From Methylovirgula sp. (GTDB lineage Bacteria > Pseudomonadota > Alphaproteobacteria > Rhizobiales > Beijerinckiaceae): 5,013 nt of DNA. The stretch is taken from NCBI GenBank assembly GCA_030044485.1, contig JASHVQ010000063.1:1-5013 (forward strand), in the 5' to 3' direction. Position 1 is the first letter of the stretch; every line of letters begins with the position of its first letter. Below, piece after piece: positions 1-4,775 of the stretch. The notes beneath the pieces were generated by a model that worked only from the letters and a program-made list of their open reading frames with translations, was not told where the DNA came from and ran no database searches. The translations under genes were made by a program, and so were the position numbers.

Positions 1-408
1 CTCGGGCTGGAATCCGGCGCCAACGATTACGTGACCAAGCCATTCCGCTTCTCGATTCTTCTGGCGCGGATGCGCGTGCATCTGCGCCAGCACGAGGCGA
101 GCGACGACGCCTCATTCCGCATCGGTCCGTTCACCTTCCAGCCGGGCTCCAAACATCTCGTCAACGAAAAGGGCGGCAAGCTGCGGCTCACGGAGAAGGA
201 GACGGCGATCCTGCGCTTTCTGTATCGCGCCGGGCAGAACGTCGTGACGCGCGAAGTCCTGCTCAAGGAAGTCTGGGGCTATAATTCCAACGTCACGACG
301 CACACGCTCGAGACGCATATCTACAGGCTGCGCCAGAAGATCGAGCACGATCCGACCAAATCGCAGCTTTTGATTACCGAGGCCGGCGGTTATAAGCTCG
401 TGCCCTGA
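1..408 (+). CDS. OmpR/PhoB-family response regulator, 3' part (5' end outside window)
   Basis: The frame is open from base 1, so the gene begins before the window; 135 codons remain. The first residues, [10 protein letters not shown], are the end of a receiver domain: the Lys-Pro pair (codons 13-14) is the conserved lysine that contacts the phosphoryl group. The phospho-acceptor Asp lies upstream and is not seen. After a short linker, codons about 39-135 form a winged-helix DNA-binding domain of the OmpR/Trans_Reg_C type, with the typical LTEKE near its start, the recognition-helix region [14 protein letters not shown] and the terminal wing ending GGYKLVP. By family it is a cytoplasmic transcription factor phosphorylated by a histidine kinase; no kinase gene is in view. 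The next gene starts 34 bases downstream on the same strand and codes for a cNMP-binding protein, so the two are probably cotranscribed. The GTG at 31 could be mistaken for a start, but it lies inside the receiver. Targets are unknown. Confidence 0.93.
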   Translation, partial: LGLESGANDYVTKPFRFSILLARMRVHLRQHEASDDASFRIGPFTFQPGSKHLVNEKGGKLRLTEKETAILRFLYRAGQNVVTREVLLKEVWGYNSNVTTHTLETHIYRLRQKIEHDPTKSQLLITEAGGYKLVP

Positions 409-428
409 GCTTCTCCTCGAGGAGAAGC
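409..428. repeat. Perfect 20-bp palindrome between the response regulator and cNMP-protein genes
   Basis: The 10-base half-site GCTTCTCCTC is followed directly by its exact reverse complement. Beyond one mismatch the pairing continues for two more pairs (406-407 with 430-431). As RNA it would form an 8-bp stem with a TCGA loop, starting one base after the stop codon at 406-408. No T-tract follows, so it is not a canonical intrinsic terminator. The right arm contains GGAGAAG, a ribosome-binding-like sequence, but it lies 18 bases from the next ATG. An intercistronic RNA hairpin (partial terminator, or processing or stability element) and a symmetric protein-binding site are both possible. Confidence 0.7.
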
Positions 429-442
429 GCAGGGCTTTCGCC

Positions 443-904
443 ATGGCGTTCGAAGACGACATCCGCAATCTCGCCCGCAATCCGACGCTCGCCGCGCTCG
501 AGCCGGAGGCCTTGCGGAGCTTGGCGCGCGGCGCGACGCCGCGCTCGCTGCGGGCCGGCGACATCCTGTTCTGCCGCGACGAACCGTCGGAGGGCGGCTA
601 TTTCCTGCGCGCCGGGGCAATCGCCCTGGAGCAGACGGATTATAGAGAGCCGCATATCGTGCGCCCGCCCGCCTTGATCGGCGATATGGCGCTGATCGCC
701 CCGACCCGGCGGCCGGCGACGGCGGTCGCTTGCGAGACTTCGGAAGTCCTCGAAATTCCCCGCACGCTCTTTCAGAGCGTTCTCTGCGATTCCCCGCGCA
801 GCGCCGAGCGCCTGCGCCGCGTCGTGGAAAAGCGGCTGCGCAGCTTCGTCGCGCAGCTCGACGAATTGCGCGAGAAAATCTCGGAGCCGCTCGAAGAGCG
901 CTGA
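443..904 (+). CDS. Stand-alone cyclic nucleotide-binding domain protein (Crp/Fnr sensor fold, no HTH)
   Basis: The product is a 153-aa cytoplasmic protein. Residues about 15-112 read as a CRP-type beta-barrel: [25 protein letters not shown] (residues 36-60) is the early barrel with its glycine turns, and [18 protein letters not shown] (79-96) is the phosphate-binding cassette, with Gly80, an acidic residue (Asp81 where Glu is usual), Arg89/Arg90 and Ala-Thr (92-93). Ligand binding is therefore plausible but unproven. Residues about 117-153 are a charged amphipathic helix, and the helix-turn-helix of true Crp/Fnr regulators is missing. It probably acts through a partner protein, perhaps the response regulator encoded just upstream. 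The ATG at 443 has an AGGG eight bases upstream. The stop codon directly abuts that of the convergent msrA. What it binds, and whether it binds a cyclic nucleotide at all, cannot be read from the sequence. Confidence 0.87.
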   Translation: MAFEDDIRNLARNPTLAALEPEALRSLARGATPRSLRAGDILFCRDEPSEGGYFLRAGAIALEQTDYREPHIVRPPALIGDMALIAPTRRPATAVACETSEVLEIPRTLFQSVLCDSPRSAERLRRVVEKRLRSFVAQLDELREKISEPLEER

Positions 905-1564
905 TTATTCCGCCGCGACCCCCGTGCCGATCTGACAGGCGACGCCGGTGCCGCCGAGCCCGCAATAGCCGCCCGGGTTTTTCGCCAGATATTGCTGGTG
1001 ATAGTCCTCGGCATAGTAGAATGCTGGCGCGTCGCGGATTTCGGTGGTGACCGGCCCGAGGCCCTTCGCCGCCAGCGCCTTCTCGTAAAGCGCCTTGGAT
1101 TTCTCCGCGGCGGCGCGCTGGCCGGCGTTGGTCACGTAAATGACCGAGCGGTATTGCGTGCCGACGTCATTGCCCTGGCGCATGCCCTGGGTCGGATCAT
1201 GCGCCTCCCAAAATGTCTTGAGCAAGGTCTCGTAGCTGATGCGGGCCGGATCATAGGCGACAAGCACCGCTTCGGCATGGCCGGTGCCGCCCGAACAGAC
1301 CTCTTCATAGGTGGGGTTGGGCGTCTCGCCGCCCGCATAGCCGACGGCGGTCGTATATATGCCGTCGCCAAGCTGCCAAAACTTGCGCTCCGCACCCCAG
1401 AAACAGCCGAGGCCGAAAATGGCCGTCTCGATGCCGGGAGGGAAGGGCGGCTTCAGCCTATGGCCGTTGACGAAATGTTTCTCCGCCGTGGCAATTGGCG
1501 CGGTGCGGCCCGGCAGGGCCTCGCCGGGGAGGGGGAGAGTCGTGGATTTGCGGAACGAGAACAT
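905..1564 (-). CDS. msrA: Peptide-methionine (S)-S-oxide reductase MsrA
   Basis: MsrA reduces the S-epimer of methionine sulfoxide in proteins and as free amino acid, with electrons from thioredoxin, and so repairs oxidative damage. The 219-aa product carries the catalytic motif GCFWGAE, with Cys54 as nucleophile and Glu59 next to it. Other family blocks are GYAGG (75-79), the GHAE acid (95-98), the HDPTQ...[10 protein letters not shown] segment (122-140) and [10 protein letters not shown] (188-197). The C-terminal [13 protein letters not shown] places resolving cysteines at 201 and 210, as in the three-cysteine E. coli-type enzyme. Length matches the E. coli-like class with its N-terminal extension. 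The start at 1564 is chosen because GGAGG lies four bases upstream and MFSFRK begins the usual N-terminus; an in-frame upstream ATG at 1615 would only add a Pro/Gly-rich stretch read through a leader hairpin. No MsrB gene is in view. Confidence 0.97.
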   Translation of the reverse strand: MFSFRKSTTLPLPGEALPGRTAPIATAEKHFVNGHRLKPPFPPGIETAIFGLGCFWGAERKFWQLGDGIYTTAVGYAGGETPNPTYEEVCSGGTGHAEAVLVAYDPARISYETLLKTFWEAHDPTQGMRQGNDVGTQYRSVIYVTNAGQRAAAEKSKALYEKALAAKGLGPVTTEIRDAPAFYYAEDYHQQYLAKNPGGYCGLGGTGVACQIGTGVAAE

Positions 1565-1593
1565 GAAACCTCCGCCGAAATTATTTTTTGCTG

Positions 1594-1619
1594 GGGGACG
1601 GCACCTGTGCCGCATCCCC
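1594..1619 (-). other. Imperfect hairpin in the msrA leader
   Basis: GGGGA-CGGCA (1594-1603), loop CCTG, then TGCCG, a two-base bulge CA, and TCCCC (1608-1619) make a ten-pair stem. It lies 30 bases upstream of the msrA start, in the 88-base gap after the membrane-protein gene. Read along the minus strand it is followed by an A-rich tract (CAGCAAAAAATAA), not a T-tract, so it is not an ordinary intrinsic terminator; on the plus strand the T-run precedes it. It may be an mRNA leader structure or a processing site between two cistrons. Confidence 0.45.
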
Positions 1620-1652
1620 TTCTACGTAAAAGCTAGGCGCGTCGTTACCAAT

Positions 1653-1973
1653 CTAGCGCTCGGCATAGCCTATTTTGGGGCGGCGCTTTTGCGTCGCCAA
1701 CATGAGCAGGACGCCGACCGCGCCCATGACCGCCCAGGTCGGCATGGCCAAGATCTTGATCGTCACCGGATCCCAAAGCGGCGCCGGCAAAGCATGCTGC
1801 AGGGCCGCCTTCAGCAGCGCGAATTTCTGCGGCATCAGCCAGCTCAGCGTTTGAGCGAGCGGCGTCAGCGACAGGGCACCGCCGGCGACGCTGCGCGTGC
1901 CGTCGATGATCAGCGCGGCGAAGGCGCCGGCCAGGAACAAGAGCCCGAGAAAGCGGAGCGTCAGGCGAAACAT
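1653..1973 (-). CDS. Small two-helix membrane protein (PetM-like annotation in rhizobia)
   Basis: The product is a 106-aa protein with hydrophobic segments at about residues 5-23 and 74-94, joined by a loop of about 50 residues holding DGTRSVAGGALSLTPL and a PLWDPV motif. The C-terminus KRRPKIGYAER is basic, so by the positive-inside rule both ends probably face the cytoplasm and the loop the periplasm. From memory, close relatives are widespread in rhizobia and often carry the automatic label 'PetM family of cytochrome b6f complex subunit 7'. That label is doubtful here, since nothing else suggests a b6f complex, and no function is assigned. The ATG at 1973 has no clear Shine-Dalgarno sequence but immediately precedes the first hydrophobic segment. 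It precedes msrA on the same strand by 88 bases, so cotranscription is possible. Confidence 0.8.
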   Translation of the reverse strand: MFRLTLRFLGLLFLAGAFAALIIDGTRSVAGGALSLTPLAQTLSWLMPQKFALLKAALQHALPAPLWDPVTIKILAMPTWAVMGAVGVLLMLATQKRRPKIGYAER

Positions 1974-2066
1974 GGAAGGCGTAGATGGCTGCCGCTTTGC
2001 AATAAGGCGGCGCGCCGCGTCTGTCTATCGGCTAAAGCCGCGCCGGGCGCGGGCGGAATGGCCAGC

Positions 2067-2094
2067 TTGCACGCGGGTATCGCCCGATTATAGT
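2067..2094 (+). promoter_or_regulatory. Putative sigma-70-type promoter of the tRNA-Ser gene
   Basis: TTGCAC (2067-2072) and TATAGT (2089-2094) are separated by 16 bases and followed at once by GCGCGCC, a GC-rich discriminator of the kind seen at stable-RNA promoters under stringent control. Transcription would begin near 2101 and give a leader of about 69 bases before the tRNA. The -10 box is good (5 of 6), the -35 weak (3 of 6). The opposite strand reads a perfect TATAAT over 2087-2092, but I see no matching -35 for it. Confidence 0.5.
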
Positions 2095-2150
2095 GCGCGC
2101 CATTCGCGGGAGCGGCGCTTCGAGGCGCGGCGCATTGGCCGCGGGGCCGC

Positions 2151-2163
2151 CTGCAAACCTCGA
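2151..2163 (+). repeat. Left copy of a 13-bp direct repeat flanking tRNA-Ser
   Basis: CTGCAAACCTCGA occurs here, six bases before the tRNA gene, and again exactly at 2317-2329. The match ends sharply on both sides. Weaker similarity precedes both copies (AGCGGCGC at 2111-2118 and 2291-2298, then related CGGCG...TGG strings). This copy is non-coding. Confidence 0.7.
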
Positions 2164-2169
2164 TTAAGC

Positions 2170-2259
2170 GGAGGGGTGGCCGAGTGGTTGAAGGCGCACG
2201 CCTGGAAAGTGTGTATAGGGGAAACCCTATCGCGGGTTCGAATCCCGCTCCCTCCGCCA
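2170..2259 (+). tRNA. tRNA-Ser, anticodon GGA
   Basis: This is a 90-nt class II tRNA with CCA encoded (2257-2259). The acceptor GGAGGGG pairs with TCCCTCC (position 7 is G:U), with discriminator G. The D arm is GCCGAGTGGTTGAAGGC. The anticodon stem CACGC/GTGTG encloses the loop CTGGAAA, with anticodon GGA at 2204-2206, reading UCC and UCU. The long variable arm TAGGG-GAAA-CCCTA marks a serine tRNA, and the T arm is GCGGG-TTCGAAT-CCCGC. Translations across this gene give well-known spurious peptides (VAEWLKAHA on plus, GFEPAIGFPLYT on minus), which are not proteins. No T-rich terminator is visible in the 44 bases before the convergent gene. Confidence 0.98.
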
Positions 2260-2303
2260 GATGCCTGGCTCGTGACGGCGCTTGTCGGAGAGCGGCGCCG
2301 GCG

Positions 2304-2744
2304 TCAATGGTCGTCGCTGCAAACCTCGACGACGAGCTTGCATAGACCTTTGAGCGTGGCATCCCTTATGTTGTTTTGGCAATTGAGGAGGGCATTCGAT
2401 CCGGCATCGTCGCGGTCATCCGCGACGCCCGGATAGGACAGTCTAAAGACTGTAGGTTTGCCTTCATTCGTTTTCCCGCTGAGTTCCACCGTAGCGAGAG
2501 CGGCACAATTGCCGCCGAATCCCTGTGCCAAGGCGCAATCACCCGCGCCGTTTGCCCTTTTCTCGCATTCGCTTTGCGCACGGCCGTTGGCTGCCGCAAT
2601 GCTTTTGTAGCGATCCGAGTAGCCATATGCGCCTGTACTGGGAGAGTAGAAGATAGCCCCGATTCCGGAGCGCGCCAGACTTGGCTCTATCGATGCCGCG
2701 AGCGCAGCCACTGCCAAGCAACCTGTGGCAACCGCCTTGATCAT
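2304..2744 (-). CDS. Secreted DUF4189-family protein with six mature cysteines
   Basis: The product is 146 aa. Residues 1-24 are a signal peptide: Lys3, a hydrophobic core AVATGCLAVAALAA, and a likely cleavage after SLA (22-24). The mature part starts IGAIFYSPSTGAYGYS (28-43), followed by a helix with ANGRAQSEC, then C70, a GGNCAAL block (77-83) and a terminal C122/C135/C142 cluster. Alternating Ala-rich helices with spaced cysteines and the aiayspstg...Gys start are hallmarks of DUF4189; the even number of mature cysteines (60, 70, 80, 122, 135, 142) fits periplasmic disulfides. The family has no established function. The start at 2744 has AAGGA seven bases upstream; an in-frame ATG at 2801 would put a non-hydrophobic extension before the signal peptide and lies upstream of the likely promoter. 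GC content is visibly lower (about 47-60 percent in the lines counted) than in neighbouring genes (over 70 percent in one), so recent acquisition is possible. Confidence 0.85.
   Translation of the reverse strand: MIKAVATGCLAVAALAASIEPSLARSGIGAIFYSPSTGAYGYSDRYKSIAAANGRAQSECEKRANGAGDCALAQGFGGNCAALATVELSGKTNEGKPTVFRLSYPGVADDRDDAGSNALLNCQNNIRDATLKGLCKLVVEVCSDDH
2317..2329 (+). repeat. Right copy of the 13-bp direct repeat
   Basis: This copy is identical to 2151-2163 and lies inside the 3' end of the DUF4189 gene, where on the minus strand it encodes the VEVC segment just before the stop. The two copies bracket 153 bases that include the whole tRNA gene. Confidence 0.7.
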
Positions 2745-2785
2745 TTTACGATCCTTGCTCCAAGCGATGCCCTCGCGGGTTTGGG

Positions 2786-2791
2786 AATATA
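2786..2791 (-). promoter_or_regulatory. Possible -10 element of the DUF4189 gene
   Basis: Minus-strand TATATT lies 41 bases upstream of the chosen start in an AT-richer patch, implying transcription from about 2779 and a leader of about 35 bases. The only -35-like hexamer (TCGACC) sits 19 bases further up, which is too long a spacer, so the call rests mainly on the -10 box and its position. Confidence 0.3.
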
Positions 2792-2861
2792 AGAAATCCA
2801 CCCAGGGCCAGGTCGATAGTGCGCGGAATTGGATGCGGCGCGGCCTATCCCGCCAAGCGCC

Positions 2862-3311
2862 TCAAGTCTTGTCGCTTTCGAAGCCGAATTCGAGCGTCAG
2901 CCGATTGCAGTCCTTGGCGCGTTCATAGCGCATGCTGGTCGCCAGCCGGCGGATGAGGTGAATGCCCAGGCCCCCGACGCGCGCATTTTCGAGGGACTCG
3001 GCAACGGGCGACACCGGCACGCGCGTCGGGTCGAAGGGCGCGCCGTCATCTTCGAGACGCGCCACCAAGCAACGCGCCGCCCGGCTTATGCTGACCGAAA
3101 TATTGCCGCCGGGCCGCCCCGGCGCGCGGCTGTGCTTGATGATGTTGGCCGCGGCTTCTTCGAGACAGAGTTCGAGCGCGAATATTTGCGCGTCGTCCAG
3201 CCCCTGCGCGCGTCCGGCGTCGCGCGCGAAGGCCGCAAGCCTTCTGAGCTCCGTCAAATCTTTTTGCAGCACCAAGCGGCGTTCGCCGGATGTCTTGACC
3301 GCTTGCGACAT
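2862..3311 (-). CDS. RsbW/SpoIIAB-like GHKL ATPase (candidate anti-sigma factor serine kinase)
   Basis: The product is a 149-aa single-domain HATPase_c_2 protein. The N-box is LCLEEAAANIIKHS, with the catalytic acid at Glu51/52 and Mg-binding Asn56. The G1 box is EDDGAPFDP (Asp88 or Asp89, Gly90) and the G2 box is GGLGIHLIRR (113-122). Proteins of this family bind a sigma factor or another target and phosphorylate a serine in a STAS antagonist, switching partners. The STAS gene lies directly upstream with 10 bases between the genes, so an antagonist/kinase pair is inferred. The start at 3311 is preferred because it follows the STAS stop; the ATG at 3341 would overlap the antagonist gene by 20 bases. 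Neither has a good Shine-Dalgarno sequence, so translational coupling is likely. Kinase activity on the neighbouring protein is not shown. Confidence 0.88.
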   Translation of the reverse strand: MSQAVKTSGERRLVLQKDLTELRRLAAFARDAGRAQGLDDAQIFALELCLEEAAANIIKHSRAPGRPGGNISVSISRAARCLVARLEDDGAPFDPTRVPVSPVAESLENARVGGLGIHLIRRLATSMRYERAKDCNRLTLEFGFESDKT

Positions 3312-3321
3312 GCCGCGGGCG

Positions 3322-3660
3322 CTAGGCGGCGACCGCCGCAAGCGCGGCGATTCGATCCTGGAAGAGTGGGATCAGCGTTTCCATTCCCGCCGTCTTCAGA
3401 ACCGCAAGGACATTGCCTTCGGGCACGAAAATCACCAACTTGCCGCCTTTGCGCTGCACCGACTTGGCGCTCGTCAGCAGCACGCGTATGCCCAACGAGG
3501 CGAGGAAATCGACGTTCGACAGGTCGATCACCACCGCGCGCTTGGCGCCGGCGATCACGCTGAGAGGCAGGTCGACGGATTCCGCGCCGAGCGTGTCGAG
3601 ACGGCCGTTGAGCGTGACATTGGTGACGCCGCCCTCGAGTTCCTCGACGATCATGTCCAT
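3322..3660 (-). CDS. STAS-domain anti-sigma factor antagonist (SpoIIAA/RsbV-like)
   Basis: The 112-aa protein is one STAS domain. GVTNVTLNGRLDTLGAESVD (11-30) holds the conserved G-R-L-D turn, and VVIDLSNVDFLASLGIRVLL (43-62) is the signature strand and helix. Ser55 in FLASLGIR aligns with the phospho-acceptor Ser58 of B. subtilis SpoIIAA (FMDSSGLG), although the preceding Asp and the second Ser are Ala and Leu here. GGKLVIFVPEGNVLAVLKTAG (72-92) completes the fold. In the family the unphosphorylated antagonist binds the anti-sigma kinase and frees its target; phosphorylation reverses this. The start at 3660 has GGGAG six to seven bases upstream; an ATG at 3675 lies upstream of that ribosome-binding site and is not favoured. 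It is the first gene of the minus-strand operon, with the RsbW-like gene next, and is divergent from a second ATPase gene. Confidence 0.92.
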   Translation of the reverse strand: MDMIVEELEGGVTNVTLNGRLDTLGAESVDLPLSVIAGAKRAVVIDLSNVDFLASLGIRVLLTSAKSVQRKGGKLVIFVPEGNVLAVLKTAGMETLIPLFQDRIAALAAVAA

Positions 3661-3677
3661 AGACTTCTCCCGCAACA

Positions 3678-3690
3678 GCCGTGTAACGGC
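3678..3690. repeat. 13-bp inverted repeat in the divergent intergenic region
   Basis: GCCGT-GTA-ACGGC is a perfect 5-bp dyad with a 3-base centre, in the 112-base gap between the STAS gene and the divergent ATPase gene. It is 18 bases from the STAS start and beside a possible minus-strand -10. It could be an operator half-pair or a small leader hairpin; a dyad this short also arises by chance in GC-rich DNA. Confidence 0.35.
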
Positions 3691-3693
3691 GAC

Positions 3694-3699
3694 ATTCTA
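3694..3699 (-). promoter_or_regulatory. Possible -10 element for the STAS-ATPase operon
   Basis: Minus-strand TAGAAT (5 of 6 to TATAAT) lies 33 bases upstream of the STAS start. No convincing -35 is found at 16-18 bases, and no GGAAC of the alphaproteobacterial EcfG type is present in the gap, so general-stress-response control of this operon is not supported by the sequence. Confidence 0.27.
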
Positions 3700-3772
3700 G
3701 CCGAAACCTGCCGCGCCCGCCTATTGCCACGTTCGACGCGAACTCGGCAACAGGCGGCCGTATGACAGATCC

Positions 3773-4297
3773 ATGACCGCGATTGCCGCCGCCCGCTCAG
3801 GTGGACATGCCTGGAATATTGGGCGATTGTGGCGGCAGAAGTCCCGCGCGGGGCCCGCCTTGAGCGAACGAATATTCGCAGAAATCGACAATGATGTCTC
3901 CCAAATCGCGCGAGTGACTTCGCTCATCGAGCAGTTTGGCGCGCGCCATAGGCTGCCGGAAGGCGTGATTTTTCACCTGAAACTTGCCTTCGACGAGCTG
4001 TTGACGAACATTATCTCCTATGGATTTGTCGACGGCCGGCCTCACAAGATCTCGGCCTCGGTCCGCCTCGACGGCGACCGGCTGCAGGCCGAAATCGTCG
4101 ATGACGGCATCGCTTTCGACCCGCTCGCGGCAGGCGCCGTCGATACGGAACTCCCGGTCGAAGAGCGGGGGATCGGAGGTCTCGGCATCCATTTCGTCCG
4201 CACCGTCATGGACGAGGTGGACTACAGGCGGCTTGACGGCAGGAATTGTCTCAAGATGGTGAAACATCTGCCGCCCAAGCCGGCCAAACAAGGATAG
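3773..4297 (+). CDS. Second RsbW-like GHKL ATPase, first gene of the plus-strand operon
   Basis: The product is 174 aa. After about 30 N-terminal residues of no clear family character, residues 31-165 are an HATPase_c_2 domain. The N-box is LAFDELLTNIISYGF (71-85), with Asp74/Glu75 and Asn79. The G1 box is VDDGIAFDP (109-117) and the G2 box is GIGGLGIHFVR (133-143). These are the ATP- and Mg-binding elements of anti-sigma serine kinases such as RsbW and SpoIIAB, so catalysis is plausible. It is a paralogue, not a copy, of the ATPase encoded at 2862-3311. The start is uncertain: ATG 3773 lacks a Shine-Dalgarno sequence, and a TTG at 3860 would begin right at the domain (LSERIF). It is followed after four bases by a receiver gene whose ribosome-binding site overlaps this gene's stop, so the two are translationally coupled. 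Its partner could be the divergent STAS protein. Confidence 0.88.
   Translation: MTAIAAARSGGHAWNIGRLWRQKSRAGPALSERIFAEIDNDVSQIARVTSLIEQFGARHRLPEGVIFHLKLAFDELLTNIISYGFVDGRPHKISASVRLDGDRLQAEIVDDGIAFDPLAAGAVDTELPVEERGIGGLGIHFVRTVMDEVDYRRLDGRNCLKMVKHLPPKPAKQG
4290..4294 (+). promoter_or_regulatory. Ribosome-binding site of the receiver gene, overlapping the upstream stop
   Basis: AAGGA lies seven bases before the ATG at 4302 and runs into the TAG stop (4295-4297) of the ATPase gene. This arrangement typically couples translation of two proteins made in similar amounts, and it fixes the receiver start. Confidence 0.75.
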
Positions 4298-4301
4298 TTC
4301 G

Positions 4302-4760
4302 ATGCCCCACCCCGTCCTCATCGTTGACGATTCCGGCTTCATGCGGAACATCATCAAGCAGATCCTGGTCGTCGACGACGAGCTCGAAGTCGCCGGCGAA
4401 GCCGAGGACGGCGAAGTGGCGATCGAAAAGGAAAGAGCGTTAAAACCCGAGGTCGTCCTGCTCGACATCGAAATGCCGCGTCTCGACGGGCTGGGCGTGC
4501 TCAAACGCCTCAAGCTGACGAGCAAGGCCAAGGTCGTGATCCTGTCCTCCATCGCGCAGCTCGGTTCGCCGGCGGCGCTGGAAGCGCGCCGGCTCGGCGC
4601 CTTCGATGTAATCGCCAAGCCGTCCGGCGCCATCAGCCTCGATTTGAAAGCCAAGCGCGGCCACGAAATTTTGCGTGTCGTGCGCGCCGCGATCGGCCTG
4701 CCGCCGCTCGACGTCGCGAGTCTGGCGCGCAAGTCGCAATCGCGCGAGAAAGGGCCTTAG
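4302..4760 (+). CDS. Stand-alone receiver-domain response regulator (CheB-type receiver, no methylesterase)
   Basis: The product is 152 aa, essentially one receiver domain. Acidic pocket residues are Asp9 and Asp10 (LIVDDSGFMR), the phospho-acceptor is Asp55 (LLDIEMPRLDG), the switch serine is Ser82 (ILSSIAQLGS) and the conserved lysine is Lys106 (IAKPSGAISLD). The SSIAQ-G-SPAALEA stretch and the KPSG-AISLD ending followed by HEILRVVRAA are features of the receiver half of CheB methylesterases. The CheB catalytic domain is absent: the stop falls about 45 residues after Lys106. It is a phosphorylation-dependent switch with no output domain and must act on a partner, most simply the ATPase encoded four bases upstream. 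No histidine kinase is seen. No in-frame remnant of a methylesterase follows. The function as input to a partner-switching circuit is inferred from its neighbours. Confidence 0.9.
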   Translation: MPHPVLIVDDSGFMRNIIKQILVVDDELEVAGEAEDGEVAIEKERALKPEVVLLDIEMPRLDGLGVLKRLKLTSKAKVVILSSIAQLGSPAALEARRLGAFDVIAKPSGAISLDLKAKRGHEILRVVRAAIGLPPLDVASLARKSQSREKGP

Positions 4761-4775
4761 GTTCCGGGCACGCGC

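Noticed and set aside
390..965. Minus-strand Arg-rich frame opposite the cNMP gene
   Set aside because: Poly-Arg/Ala composition typical of a shadow frame; it also covers the convergent stop region.
1594..1619. Intrinsic terminator after the membrane-protein gene
   Set aside because: The hairpin is followed by an A-rich, not T-rich, tract in the direction of transcription.
992..2093. Plus-strand frames opposite msrA and the membrane-protein gene
   Set aside because: msrA is certain on the other strand, and these frames show no family resemblance.
1897..2436. Plus- and minus-strand frames across the tRNA giving VAEWLKAHA- and GFEPAIGFPLYT-type peptides
   Set aside because: These are translations of a tRNA-Ser gene and its flanks, a well-known source of spurious database proteins.
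2829..3765. Plus-strand frames of about 244 and 267 codons opposite the STAS and ATPase genes
   Set aside because: Compositionally biased shadows of high-GC minus-strand genes with convincing family motifs and good starts.
3661..3772. EcfG-type (GGAAC) or sigma-54 promoter in the divergent region
   Set aside because: No GGAAC is present, and a TGGCA on the minus strand lacks the TTGC element at the right distance.
3797..4732. Long minus-strand frame (311 codons) opposite the second ATPase and the receiver
   Set aside because: It is Ser/Arg-rich low-complexity sequence with no recognisable domain, and both plus-strand genes beneath it have clear catalytic motifs.
4302..4760. Calling the receiver gene cheB
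   Set aside because: Only the receiver half is present; the methylesterase domain and its catalytic residues are absent.
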